From: Mycolicibacterium sp. BiH015
Lineage (GTDB): Bacteria; Actinomycetota; Actinomycetes; Mycobacteriales; Mycobacteriaceae
DNA length: 64,000 nt
NCBI RefSeq assembly: GCF_027706845.1
Contig: NZ_JAQGCZ010000012.1
Span: forward strand, 62,001-126,000
Reading direction: 5' to 3'
Shown: in pieces, positions 37,386-45,777 of the stretch
How the letters are laid out: every line of letters starts with the position of its first letter
Position numbering within the stretch: the first letter of the stretch is position 1
Made by a program: the position numbers and the translations under genes
The notes under the pieces: model-generated
Told to the model about the DNA's origin: nothing
What the model saw: the letters and a program-made list of their open reading frames with translations, nothing else
Database searches by the model: none

Positions 37386-37529
37386 GTGACCAAAAAGTCA
37401 CCCCGCCGGATGCGTTGTGCTGATTCCACAACAGCGTTTGGATCAGCGGCGATCTTGATATCACAAGACGGTCTCGCAGAGTCACATCCGTCACTTCAGC
37501 CACAATAAAAACATCCGATCTTTGATCGG
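37386..37529. other. Two small hairpins between gltD and the 46-aa gene
   Basis: GTGAC-CAAAAA-GTCAC (37386-37401) lies 27 bases after the gltD stop, and CCGATC-TTT-GATCGG (37515-37529) lies in an AT-richer stretch. Neither is followed by a strong T-run, so termination is possible but not certain. They could also be protein-binding palindromes for the downstream small gene. Confidence 0.35.
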
Positions 37530-37636
37530 CGTGCCTCCGCAAGTTTGCCGGGGGGCCGGTATCTAATGACTTGGTGAGGAAGCTGGGGTAACGTTGCTCC
37601 CCGGTTCAGCTATTGCACACCGCAGGAGTAATCGCC

Positions 37637-37777
37637 ATGTATCTCAACCCGATTACCCGGTCACGGGTGGGTCGAATCGCCTGGACGTTGTTCCGTCACC
37701 CGGTCAAGAGCCGTGAGTTCCCCGCGAAGGCAGAGCGGCTGATCACCGCAGACGAACTCCTCCGCTACGGCGTCTAG
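37637..37777 (+). CDS. Small basic protein (46 aa)
   Basis: The short frame from ATG 37637 encodes MYLNPITRSRVGRIAWTLFR, then a Lys/Arg-containing linker, ending LITADELLRYGV. AGGAG lies 8 bases upstream (37624-37628), which is good spacing. The protein is amphipathic with a net positive charge and no clear transmembrane helix. It sits where Mtb has the small gene Rv3857c (after gltD), but I cannot confirm homology by eye. The gap to the next gene (37778-37856) shows nothing. Confidence 0.6.
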   Translation: MYLNPITRSRVGRIAWTLFRHPVKSREFPAKAERLITADELLRYGV

Positions 37778-37856
37778 CGAACTCTGACGCGGTCGAAAGC
37801 GCCGGCTTGTCGGCGCGTGACCGTAGGTTTGCCCGATTGTTATCGTTTCGTGATGG

Positions 37857-38717
37857 TCAGTTTGCTTTGCTGGCAAGCAGCCCGGAAGCCTTGATCTTGT
37901 CGGCCAACGGTTCCAGCACAGCGGGGTCATAGGGCGGCGGCAGATAGATGATCGCCAGATCGAGGCCTTCGGCACCCAGCCCCGCGGCGTCGGCGATGAC
38001 CTTGTCGTAATCCCGGTCCTCGCCCAGCCGGACGTGGGCGGAGAGCATGATCTCCTTCGGGTCGCGGCCGATGTCCGCGCAATGCGCGGCCAGCACGTCA
38101 CGCTTGCGGGCGAACTCTTCGGGAGTGCCACCCACGAAGTTCCAGTGATCGGCGTACTGCGCGGTGATCCGCAGCGTCCGCTTCTCACCACTGCCGCCGA
38201 TGCAGATCGGAGGATGGGGTTGCTGGGGTCCCTTCGGCTCGTTGCGGGCGTCCTTGAGCTGATAGAACGTCCCGTCGAACGTCGTGCTCTCCTGGCTGAG
38301 CAGGCCTTTGAGAACCTGACACGCTTCCTCGAACCGATCGAAGCGCTCCTTGATGCTGCCCAGCTCGATGCCGTAGGCGCCGGACTCCTCCTCGTTCCAG
38401 CCGGCGCCGATACCCAGCTCAAGCCGACCGCCGGAGACAATGTCCAGTGCCGAGGCCATGTTGGCGAGCACCGCCGGATGGCGGTAGTGGATACCGGTGA
38501 CGAGCACGCCGACCCTCAGGCGCGTGGTGGCCTGAGCAAGGGCGGTCAGGGTGATCCAGCCTTCGAGGCAGGGGCCCTTCGAGTCGGAGAAGATCGGATA
38601 GAAGTGGTCGAAGGTCCAGCCCGATTCGAAGACGTCGATCTGGTCGGCCGTCTTCCAGATGGCGAGCATGTCGGACCACGTGGTGTTCTGCGGGGACGTT
38701 TTGAAAGCGAATCGCAC
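37857..38717 (-). CDS. LLM-class F420-dependent oxidoreductase (Rv1855c-like)
   Basis: The 286-residue luciferase-like TIM-barrel protein begins with GTG 38717 (MRFAFKTSPQNTTWSDMLA), the characteristic start of the Rv1855c-type F420 family. The barrel motifs RVGVLVTGIHYRHPAVLANM, ERFDRFEEACQVLK and PPICIGGSGEKRTLR are typical. The longer frame upstream to 38864 is Arg/Pro-rich and does not look coding. It uses the deazaflavin F420 in the cytosol, and the substrate is unknown. It diverges from the DinB-like gene with 71 bases between start codons. Confidence 0.88.
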   Translation of the reverse strand: MRFAFKTSPQNTTWSDMLAIWKTADQIDVFESGWTFDHFYPIFSDSKGPCLEGWITLTALAQATTRLRVGVLVTGIHYRHPAVLANMASALDIVSGGRLELGIGAGWNEEESGAYGIELGSIKERFDRFEEACQVLKGLLSQESTTFDGTFYQLKDARNEPKGPQQPHPPICIGGSGEKRTLRITAQYADHWNFVGGTPEEFARKRDVLAAHCADIGRDPKEIMLSAHVRLGEDRDYDKVIADAAGLGAEGLDLAIIYLPPPYDPAVLEPLADKIKASGLLASKAN

Positions 38718-38788
38718 GTATACCGAGGCTAGTCCCGTTTCCTGAAAGCGCGCGATGAGTCCTGCCGGGAGCGCTGGTCTGTATCGGC

Positions 38789-39358
38789 ATGATCGACATG
38801 ACCGCGGCATGCACTGGCACGGCCGAACTGCTGGGCCGGGTGCGCGATGATCAGCTGGGCGCACCCACCCCGTGCGGCGCGATGAATCTGGGCGCGGTGA
38901 TCGCGCACCTCGGTGGTCTGTCGCTGGCGTTCGACGCGGCGGCCCGTAAGGACTTCGGCGAACTCACCGACACCCCGCCGGAGATGGGTGACGGACCGGA
39001 AACCGGCTGGCGGACGTCCTACCCCCGCCATCTCGCGCGCCTTGCGCAGGCATGGCGAGACCCGGCGGCGTGGGAGGGCATGTCCCGGGCCGGCGGGGTC
39101 GACTTTCCCGCCGGCGTCGGCGGGATGATCGCGTTGACGGAGGTCGTCGTGCACGGCTGGGACGTCGCGGTGTCGGCGGGACTGCACTATGACGTGCCGG
39201 ACGAGACCCTGGCTGCGGTTCGAGATCACGTGGCCTCGTTCTCGGGGGGCGAGCCGATCGACGGATTGTTCGGCGCCGCGGTACCGGTGCCCGACGATGC
39301 GCCGCTGATCGACCGCGTCGTCGCGCTGACGGGCCGCGATCCCGCCTGGACCAGGTAG
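38789..39358 (+). CDS. DinB/mycothiol-isomerase-like protein (TIGR03086 type)
   Basis: The 189-residue four-helix-bundle protein has QLGAPTPCGAMNLGAVIAHL and ALTEVVVHGWDVAVSAG, the two conserved segments of the actinobacterial TIGR03086 metal-binding family. The His in IAHLGG and the HGWD motif would be metal ligands, as in mycothiol-dependent maleylpyruvate isomerase. Such proteins are thought to use mycothiol for detoxification or isomerisation, but no reaction is assigned. A tight gap of 25 bases leads to the PHP gene. Confidence 0.8.
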   Translation: MIDMTAACTGTAELLGRVRDDQLGAPTPCGAMNLGAVIAHLGGLSLAFDAAARKDFGELTDTPPEMGDGPETGWRTSYPRHLARLAQAWRDPAAWEGMSRAGGVDFPAGVGGMIALTEVVVHGWDVAVSAGLHYDVPDETLAAVRDHVASFSGGEPIDGLFGAAVPVPDDAPLIDRVVALTGRDPAWTR

Positions 39359-39383
39359 GGACGAATCGGGGCACACTGGTGGC

Positions 39384-40391
39384 ATGGACCCGGTCAGCGC
39401 GCTGCGTCAGATCGCCTACTACAAGGACCGCGCACGCGAAGATCCCCGCCGGGTGATGGCCTACCGCAACGCCGCCGACGTCGTCGAAGCGCTGACCGAC
39501 GCCCAGCGCGAGAAGCACGGCGCCGCCAACAGTTGGCAGACGTTGCCCAAGGTCGGACCCAAGACCGCGAAGGTCATCGCGCAGGCGTGGGCGGGCCGCG
39601 AGCCTGACGCGCTCGTCGAGCTACGCGAGTCCGCGCAGGACCTCGGCGGTGGAGACATCCGCGCCGCGCTACGTGGTGATCTGCATGTGCACTCCAACTG
39701 GTCCGACGGATCCGCGCCCATCGAGGAGATGATGACGGCCGCTCGCGACCTCGGGCACGAATACTGCGCGCTGACGGATCACTCGCCGCGTCTTCGGGTT
39801 GCCAACGGCCTCTCGCCGGAACGACTGCGCAAACAGCTCGACGTCATCGACGAGATTCGCGAAAAGGTCGTACCGATGCGGATTCTCACCGGTATCGAGG
39901 TCGACATTCTCGAAGACGGCTCCCTCGACCAGGACGACGATCTGCTCGAACGTCTGGACATCGTCGTAGCCAGCGTCCACTCCAAACTGGCCATGGACGC
40001 GCCTGCGATGACCCGCCGCATGCTCACCGCGGTTGCCAACCCCCACACCGACGTCCTCGGCCACTGCACCGGCCGGCTCGTGACCGGTGGCAGGGGAGTG
40101 CGCCCGGAATCGAAGTTCGACGCTGAGAAGGTGTTCGGGCTCTGCCGCGACGCCGGTACCGCGGTCGAGATCAACTCCCGTCCCGAGCGCCGCGACCCGC
40201 CCACCCGTCTGCTCGAACTCGCCATGGAAATCGGTTGCGTCTTCTCCATCGACACCGACGCCCACGCCCCGGGACAGCTGGAGTTCCTCGGCTATGGCGC
40301 TCAGCGCGCCCTCGACTCGGGACTCGAACCCGAACGCATCGTCAACACCTGGCCCGCCGACACCCTGCTCGAGTGGACACGCGCGAGCTAG
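39384..40391 (+). CDS. PHP-domain phosphoesterase (PolX-like C-terminal part, Rv3856c-like)
   Basis: The 335-residue protein has an N-terminal helix-hairpin-helix-like region (LPKVGPKTAKVIAQAWAGR, about 50-70) and a PHP domain from about 97. The PHP metal ligands are visible: GDLHVHSNWSDG, LTDHSPR, GIEVDI, ASVHSKL, LGHCTGR and DTDAHAPGQ. The polymerase X catalytic part is missing, so it is a stand-alone PHP protein, possibly with 3'-5' exonuclease or nucleotide phosphatase activity. Corresponds to Mtb Rv3856c, in the same place after gltD. It ends 31 bases from the convergent DNA polymerase gene. Confidence 0.87.
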   Translation: MDPVSALRQIAYYKDRAREDPRRVMAYRNAADVVEALTDAQREKHGAANSWQTLPKVGPKTAKVIAQAWAGREPDALVELRESAQDLGGGDIRAALRGDLHVHSNWSDGSAPIEEMMTAARDLGHEYCALTDHSPRLRVANGLSPERLRKQLDVIDEIREKVVPMRILTGIEVDILEDGSLDQDDDLLERLDIVVASVHSKLAMDAPAMTRRMLTAVANPHTDVLGHCTGRLVTGGRGVRPESKFDAEKVFGLCRDAGTAVEINSRPERRDPPTRLLELAMEIGCVFSIDTDAHAPGQLEFLGYGAQRALDSGLEPERIVNTWPADTLLEWTRAS

Positions 40392-40422
40392 CGCGCCCGA
40401 TTCACCCCTTAGGTCAACTGCT

Positions 40423-41649
40423 TCAATCGGGCAGCATGGGCATCTCCAGTCCCGGGTCGCGGCCGACGAGCACACCCCGCGTCAGCGCGGCGTTGCCGTA
40501 ACGTCCCCGTACTTTGTCGATCGCGACGTCGATCGTCAGGGAGTCTGCGGCGTCCGGGCCGACGAACGGCAACTCCAGTTGCTGGGCGCCCTCGCGGTCG
40601 ATGTTGCACACCGCAAAGCCGATCAGCGTCACGCCGCGTTCGGCGATCAGCGGTTGCGCCGCGGCGACCAAACGCCGCGCCGCACCGAGAATCGCGTCGG
40701 TCGAGGCCGTCGCCCTCGGCATCGTATGAGAGCGGGTCGCACGGCCGAAGTCGTCAAATCTCAACCGCAGCACCAGGGTTCGGCCGGTCCGGTCGGCCTT
40801 GCGCATCCGTCGCGTGATGCGGTCGATGAGGTTGACGACGACGGCGTCGATCTCGTCGGAGGTCATCGTGTTGCCCGAGCGTCCCAACGCTCGCTGTGCG
40901 CCGACCGACCGCCGCCGCTGGCCCGTCACCACCCGGCGCCGATCGACGTTGTGCGACAGCGCGTAAAGTTGCCGACCCATCGCCCCGCCGACCAGAGAGC
41001 CGAGCGCAGCCTCGCTCAGCTCGGCGACGTCAGCGACCGTCTCGATGCCGTGCGCGCGCAGCTTGTCGGCGGTCTTGGCACCGACTCCCCACAACCGACG
41101 CACGGGCAGAGGATGCAGGAACGCCAACTCGCGGTCCGGCGGCACCAGCAGGAGCCCGTCAGGCTTGGCTTCCTGGCTGGCAACCTTGGCAAGGAATTTC
41201 GTCCGCGCAATCCCCACCGTGATCGGCAGGCCCACCTCCTCGCGTACCCGGTCGCGGAGCCGCGCGGCGATCTGGACCGGTGTCCCCGACACCCGCCGCA
41301 GGCCCGACACATCCAGGAAGGCCTCGTCGATGGACAGCGGCTCGACTACCGGCGTCGTGTCGCGGAACACCTCGAACACTGCATCGCTGGCCTGCGAGTA
41401 TGCGGACATGCGGGGCGGAACGACGATCGCCTGGGGGCATAGTGCGCGGGCCTGGCGACCGCCCATCGCCGTGCGCACGCCGTAGGCCTTCGCCTCGTAG
41501 CTCGCGGCCAGCACGACACCGCCGCCGACGAGAACGGGCTTGCCCCGCAGGGACGGATCATCGCGCTGCTCGACCGAGGCGTAGAACGAGTCGAGATCGG
41601 CGTGCAGAATCGCCGCAGGCGATCGGGCAGGGGTGGCCGGCACGAACAT
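40423..41649 (-). CDS. dinB3: DNA polymerase IV, Y family (DinB3-like)
   Basis: The 408-residue translesion polymerase has the palm motif ILHADLDSFYASVEQRDDP (metal ligands Asp18 and Asp20), SYEAKAYGVRTAMGG and EPLSIDEAFLDVSGL (catalytic Asp-Glu). A thumb with paired helix-hairpin-helix (RLWGVGAKTADKLRAHGI) and a little-finger domain follow. M. smegmatis has a third DinB next to ethR/ethA, absent from Mtb, and this gene has the same context. I do not see an obvious beta-clamp-binding motif at the C-terminus. It lies 24 bases downstream of ethR on the same strand. No LexA box was recognised. Confidence 0.9.
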   Translation of the reverse strand: MFVPATPARSPAAILHADLDSFYASVEQRDDPSLRGKPVLVGGGVVLAASYEAKAYGVRTAMGGRQARALCPQAIVVPPRMSAYSQASDAVFEVFRDTTPVVEPLSIDEAFLDVSGLRRVSGTPVQIAARLRDRVREEVGLPITVGIARTKFLAKVASQEAKPDGLLLVPPDRELAFLHPLPVRRLWGVGAKTADKLRAHGIETVADVAELSEAALGSLVGGAMGRQLYALSHNVDRRRVVTGQRRRSVGAQRALGRSGNTMTSDEIDAVVVNLIDRITRRMRKADRTGRTLVLRLRFDDFGRATRSHTMPRATASTDAILGAARRLVAAAQPLIAERGVTLIGFAVCNIDREGAQQLELPFVGPDAADSLTIDVAIDKVRGRYGNAALTRGVLVGRDPGLEMPMLPD

Positions 41650-41673
41650 ATGTTCGCATCGGTCACCGACAGA

Positions 41674-42315
41674 TCAGGCAGTTTCGCCGTAGATGCTGGT
41701 GACCCAGACATGCACCAGGTTGTCCAGCACCCGGTCGTCGGGAAGGGCGGGCTCATGCCCGATGAACGATGACACCATGACCGCCTCGTTCATCAGATTC
41801 AGCGTCGTGGCCAGCTCGCGCGCAGGAATCGTCTCAGGCGCCGCGCCGCGAGCGCGTTCGGCCTCGATCACATCGGTGATGTGGTCGATCCACCGCTGCA
41901 TCGACGTCGCCCACAGATCGCGGGATTCGGTGTTGGTGGCCTTGGCCGCCGTCGCGGCCGCGCAGACGGCCCGGTGTGCGCCGAACGTCTCGACGAACAC
42001 ATTGATGCCGCGCCGCCAGATCTTGCGCCGATCCTCGGGTGGATGGGCGATCAGGTCCAGCAGCGCGGCGTCCGCGTCGGCGATGACTCGGCCGAGCAGG
42101 CTGTGCAGGACCGCATCCTTGGAGGAGAAGTAGAAATAGAACGTGGGCCGGGAGATCCCGGCGCCTTTGGCGAGGTCATCGACGGAGATCTCGGCCAGCG
42201 GCCGCTCGTCGAGCAGCCGCTCGGCCGTCTCCAGGATTGCCAGCTCACGGTCGTCCCCTGACGGCCGGGCCGACCGGCGTCCGCCTGTCGGGCGGGCTTG
42301 GCTCACGGATGTCAC
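41674..42315 (-). CDS. ethR: TetR-family repressor EthR
   Basis: EthR represses ethA and thereby limits activation of the prodrug ethionamide. GTG 42315 gives 213 residues (Mtb 216), and the sequence RRSARPSGDDRELAILETAE, then AEISVDDLAKGAGISRPTFY, is nearly identical to Mtb EthR through the helix-turn-helix (about 45-75). The C-terminal ligand tunnel ends VHVWVTSIYGE as in Mtb. The in-frame ATG at 42348 would lie in the operator and is rejected. It diverges from ethA across a 76-bp gap, equal to the known intergenic length. dinB3 follows downstream. Confidence 0.95.
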   Translation of the reverse strand: MTSVSQARPTGGRRSARPSGDDRELAILETAERLLDERPLAEISVDDLAKGAGISRPTFYFYFSSKDAVLHSLLGRVIADADAALLDLIAHPPEDRRKIWRRGINVFVETFGAHRAVCAAATAAKATNTESRDLWATSMQRWIDHITDVIEAERARGAAPETIPARELATTLNLMNEAVMVSSFIGHEPALPDDRVLDNLVHVWVTSIYGETA

Positions 42316-42333
42316 TCCGCTGACTTTACACGG

Positions 42334-42379
42334 TGTTGAAACTTTCAACAGGGTGTTGACTCGTTCAACACGCTGTTGA
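42334..42379. promoter_or_regulatory. EthR operator with five alternating TGTTGA half-sites
   Basis: Half-sites lie at 42334-42340 (TGTTGAA), 42344-42350 (TTCAACA), 42354-42359 (TGTTGA), 42365-42370 (TCAACA) and 42374-42379 (TGTTGA), alternating in orientation with about 10-bp phasing. The layout agrees with the known cooperative, multimeric EthR binding to a 55-bp operator in Mtb. It covers the shared ethR/ethA promoter region. Confidence 0.85.
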
Positions 42380-42391
42380 TAGCTTTACGCC

Positions 42392-43861
42392 ATGACCGAA
42401 TTTGTCGACGTTGTCATCGTCGGAGCCGGCATCTCCGGCATCAGCGCAGCCTGGCATCTCCAGCAGCAGCGCCCAGGTATCAAGTACGCGATCCTGGAGC
42501 GCCGCGAGAAGCTGGGCGGCACCTGGGACCTGTTCAAGTACCCGGGGATCCGCTCGGATTCCGACATGTACACCCTCGGATTCCACTTCAAGCCGTGGGC
42601 GACCGACCAGATGATCGCCGATGGGCCTTCGATCTGGAATTACCTCAACGAGGCCGCCACCGAGAACGGCATCGACAAGCACATCCGGTACGGGCAGAAG
42701 GTCGTCGCGGCAAACTGGTCGGACGAAGACCGCCGGTGGGAGCTCACGATCGAGCGCGACGGCGAGGAGAGCCAGCTGAACGCCGGCTTCCTGTGGGCCT
42801 GCAGTGGCTACTACAACTACGACGAGGGTTTCTCACCGGATTTCCCCGGCGCCGCGGACTTCGCCGGCACCATCGTGCATCCTCAGCACTGGCCCGAAGA
42901 CCTGGATTACCAGGGCAAGAAGATCGTCGTGATCGGCAGTGGCGCGACCGCGATCACGCTCATCCCCGCGCTCATCGACAGCGGTGCCGGCCACGTGACG
43001 ATGCTTCAGCGCACCCCCACCTATATCGGATCGCTGCCGGACAAGGATCCGTTCGCGGCGCGCGCCTACCGCCTCCTGCCGGAGAAGACGGCCTACACCG
43101 CGGTGCGCTGGAAGGCGATCCTGGCGGCCACCGGGCAGTACCAACTCGCTCGCGCGCTGCCGAACGTATTCCGGAAAGCGTTGCGCACCATGGCCGAACG
43201 GCGACTGCCCGAGGGATTCGACTACGACCGGCACTTCGCACCGGACTACAAGCCGTGGGATCAGCGGGTCTGCCTCGCGCCGAACGGCGACATCTTCAAG
43301 GCGATCCGCAAGGGCAAGGCCGACGTCGTGACCGACACCATCGAGCGCTTCACCGCCGATGGCATTCTGCTCACCTCGGGTCAGACATTGGACGCCGACA
43401 TCATCGTCACCGCAACGGGTTTGAACGTCCAGTTCTTCGGCGGGGCCAAGGTGCTGCGCAACGGTGTCCCGCAGGACCTCGCCGATTCCGTCGCGTACAA
43501 GGGCATGATGCTGTCCAACGTGCCGAACATGGCGTTCACCTTCGGGTACACCAACGCGTCGTGGACGTTGAAGGCGGACCTGACATCTGAGTACGTGAGC
43601 AGGCTGCTCAGCTACATGGCCGAGCACGGCTTCGACACCGTGGTGCCTCGCGAGCCCGGCGGCGACGTCGAGCGGCTCCCGTTCGTCGACCTGACGTCGG
43701 GATACATCAAGCGGGCGCTGGATCGGCTGCCGAAGTCAGGCTCGAAGGCGCCGTGGCGGCTGAAGCAGAACTACCTCGTCGACCTGCGGGTGATCCGCAA
43801 CGGGAAGATCGAGGACGAGGCGCTCGAGTTCACCAAGGCGCGCACGCCGGTGGCGGTCTAA
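42392..43861 (+). CDS. ethA: Baeyer-Villiger monooxygenase EthA
   Basis: FAD/NADPH monooxygenase that converts ketones to esters and activates ethionamide. The 489-residue length equals Mtb EthA. Visible are the FAD loop VIVGAGISGISAAWHL (about 8-23), the Baeyer-Villiger fingerprint FAGTIVHPQHWP (about 168-179) and the NADPH loop KKIVVIGSGATAITLIP. ATG 42392 follows the EthR operator directly. Its stop is 13 bases from the convergent rraA. No truncation or damage is seen. Confidence 0.96.
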   Translation: MTEFVDVVIVGAGISGISAAWHLQQQRPGIKYAILERREKLGGTWDLFKYPGIRSDSDMYTLGFHFKPWATDQMIADGPSIWNYLNEAATENGIDKHIRYGQKVVAANWSDEDRRWELTIERDGEESQLNAGFLWACSGYYNYDEGFSPDFPGAADFAGTIVHPQHWPEDLDYQGKKIVVIGSGATAITLIPALIDSGAGHVTMLQRTPTYIGSLPDKDPFAARAYRLLPEKTAYTAVRWKAILAATGQYQLARALPNVFRKALRTMAERRLPEGFDYDRHFAPDYKPWDQRVCLAPNGDIFKAIRKGKADVVTDTIERFTADGILLTSGQTLDADIIVTATGLNVQFFGGAKVLRNGVPQDLADSVAYKGMMLSNVPNMAFTFGYTNASWTLKADLTSEYVSRLLSYMAEHGFDTVVPREPGGDVERLPFVDLTSGYIKRALDRLPKSGSKAPWRLKQNYLVDLRVIRNGKIEDEALEFTKARTPVAV

Positions 43862-43874
43862 GCCCCAGTCCAGC

Positions 43875-44366
43875 TCAGCCTGCGGCGACGACGACGATTC
43901 CGTCGTCGTCGCTGTAGGCGATGTCGCCCGGAGTGAAGACGACACCGCCGAATTCGACGGCCTCGTCCCGCACTCCCTCACCGGTCTTGGTGCTCTTCCG
44001 CGGATTTGTGCCCAGCGCCTTGATCCCGATGTCCAGCGTCCGCAACGTGGACGCGTCCCGGACCGCACCGTTGACGATCAGGCCGGACCAGCCGTTGGAG
44101 CGGCCCAATTCGGCGATCACATCGCCGACGAGGGCGGTGTGTACCGAACCGTCGCCGTCGATCACCAGGACTCCGCCGTTGCCCGGCTCGGAGAGCATTG
44201 ACTTGAGCAGCGCGTTGTCCTGAAAGCACCGCACGGTGGTGATGGGTCCGGCGAACTCGGAGCGTCCGCCGTACTGCCGCAGCTGCAGGTCGCAGCTGCG
44301 CACCTCGGGGCCGATCTCGTCGACCAGGTCCGCGGTGGGGCGGGGCGCGACCGTCACGTCAGTCAT
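43875..44366 (-). CDS. rraA: RraA-like protein (4-hydroxy-4-methyl-2-oxoglutarate aldolase family)
   Basis: The 163-residue protein matches the RraA/HMG-aldolase family: GGVLVIDGDGSVHTALVGDV and GLIVNGAVRDASTLRTLDIG, where Arg and Asp of the NGAVRD loop form the aldolase metal/substrate site. In E. coli RraA inhibits RNase E; in mycobacteria (Rv3853, once called menG) the role is not settled. The first 8 bases overlap the hns stop, so the two genes are co-transcribed, as in Mtb. Confidence 0.92.
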   Translation of the reverse strand: MTDVTVAPRPTADLVDEIGPEVRSCDLQLRQYGGRSEFAGPITTVRCFQDNALLKSMLSEPGNGGVLVIDGDGSVHTALVGDVIAELGRSNGWSGLIVNGAVRDASTLRTLDIGIKALGTNPRKSTKTGEGVRDEAVEFGGVVFTPGDIAYSDDDGIVVVAAG

Positions 44367-44811
44367 CGCTGTTGCGTCGAGCGGCCAGCAGGACGACCAC
44401 GACCGCGAGGACTCCGGTCACGAGGGCCGCGACAAGCGGCAGTCGGGATGCCTCCGGCGTGGTGATCGACACCGGCGCCGGGGAGGACACTGCGTCGGTT
44501 GCGGTTGCCACAGTCGTCTTCGCTTGTGCGGCAGCCTCTTTCGCAGCCGACGCGAGGTCGGCGTCGGTGGCGGGCGCCGCCTTCTTGGCGGGCGCTGCTT
44601 TCTTGGCGGGTGCAGATTTGTTCGCGACGGCCTTCTTCGCAGGCGCCTTTTTGGCGGGAGCTTTCTTGGCCGGGGTCTTCTTGGCGGGCGCCGCTTTCTT
44701 GGCGGGGGCAACCTTCTTCGCCGCGGCCTTCTTGGCCGGAGGGGCCGGCGGCGGCGCCGGCGGGGTTGCGCTGTCGGGACTTTCGTCAGGCCGATCCGGC
44801 TCGTCTGCCAT
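44359..44811 (-). CDS. hns: Lys/Ala/Pro-repeat nucleoid-associated protein with membrane anchor (Rv3852 Hns-like)
   Basis: ATG 44811 gives 150 residues. An acidic N-terminus is followed by about 75 residues of AKKAPAKKAP-type repeats, which bind DNA non-specifically through lysines, as in histone H1 tails. A short helical part (LASAAKEAAAQAKTTVA) and one C-terminal hydrophobic helix (LPLVAALVTGVLAVVVVLLA) with a basic end complete the protein. The layout is that of Mtb Rv3852, suggesting DNA tethering at the membrane. An ATG at 44823 is an alternative start. The repeat length may vary between strains. It overlaps rraA by 8 bases. Confidence 0.88.
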   Translation of the reverse strand: MADEPDRPDESPDSATPPAPPPAPPAKKAAAKKVAPAKKAAPAKKTPAKKAPAKKAPAKKAVANKSAPAKKAAPAKKAAPATDADLASAAKEAAAQAKTTVATATDAVSSPAPVSITTPEASRLPLVAALVTGVLAVVVVLLAARRNSDD

Positions 44812-44853
44812 GCGCCCCATCATGCCAGGTCGTCGCTGGCCGACCTTGCGGTG

Positions 44854-45777
44854 TCAGCCGGTCACCGAAAGGGTGGCCGCCGCGGCCAGCGCTGCCGCCA
44901 TCAGCGCCAGCTCGGTGTAGGCGCGGCTCCGGGACACCGCCGCGGTGGTGCGGTGTGCGCGCGCCGAGGGCAACCAGATCTCCCGGTTCCGCCAAGCCAA
45001 CACGATGAGCATCGCCGTGAGCACGAGCTTTGCGGTCAGCACCCGTCCGTACCCCGTCGTGAGCAGCTCGGTGGGCGAGTTCATCAGGACGACACCGCCC
45101 CCTGCGCCGCCGGCGAGCAGGGCAGCCACACACCCGAGCGAGAGCTGGGAGAACCTCGGTAGCACCCGCGCCCACTGGCCCCGGTGGTCGACGGTGAGCA
45201 CCAGTGCGGCCAACACGCCACACCACAGCGCTGCGGCCAGAGCGTGCACGGCGATGGCGACGCCACCGAAAGAGCTGTCGGACAGGTGCCCCGTCAGCGG
45301 ATGTCCCATGACGCCGATCCCCGCGCTTCCCGCCACGATCACCGTCACCGGTCCGGAGCGGCGTGCCAGAGCCGCTGCCGTACACACGACGGCGGCGGCG
45401 GCGATCGTCAGCAGGCCCGCTCGTCCCACCGCGGTGTGCGCGGTGAACTCCCACGCGGTGCCCACACCGAGGTCGGTGACCGCGGTCCCCGCAGCCTCTG
45501 CGCCCGCCAACGGCAGGCGGATCAGCTCGGCCACCAGCCAGACCGCCGACGCCGACACCAGCGGTGCGGTGGCGCGGCGGACGAGCTCGTCGCGGTACCG
45601 GGGCCCGTCCAGCAGCGGCACGGCCGCCAGCCCCACCGTCACGACAGCCGCAGCGTCGGCCACCGCCCGCACCAGAGCCGGCCCCAGGGAACTGGCCGGA
45701 TACGCCAGGGCCCACGCAAGGACGCACGCGGCCGCGGTGACGAGTGCACCACCCGCCACCGCTCGGCGATACCTCAC
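44854..45777 (-). CDS. copD: CopD-family membrane protein (copper resistance/uptake)
   Basis: The 307-residue protein has about eight membrane helices and belongs to the CopD superfamily by the conserved His segments (VGRAGLLTIAAAA, MGHPLTGHLSD, VAIAVHALAAALWCGVLAAL). Its GTG start (45777) overlaps the copC stop by four bases, so CopC and CopD are made together. CopC would hand periplasmic copper to CopD for uptake or assembly. The downstream hns gene is on the same strand 43 bases on, so read-through is possible. Confidence 0.85.
   Translation of the reverse strand: MRYRRAVAGGALVTAAACVLAWALAYPASSLGPALVRAVADAAAVVTVGLAAVPLLDGPRYRDELVRRATAPLVSASAVWLVAELIRLPLAGAEAAGTAVTDLGVGTAWEFTAHTAVGRAGLLTIAAAAVVCTAAALARRSGPVTVIVAGSAGIGVMGHPLTGHLSDSSFGGVAIAVHALAAALWCGVLAALVLTVDHRGQWARVLPRFSQLSLGCVAALLAGGAGGGVVLMNSPTELLTTGYGRVLTAKLVLTAMLIVLAWRNREIWLPSARAHRTTAAVSRSRAYTELALMAAALAAAATLSVTG

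Noticed and set aside
44440..44780. Repetitive stretch that could look like a CRISPR or tandem DNA repeat
   Set aside because: It is the Lys/Ala/Pro codon repeat of the Hns-like protein; units are not separated by unique spacers.
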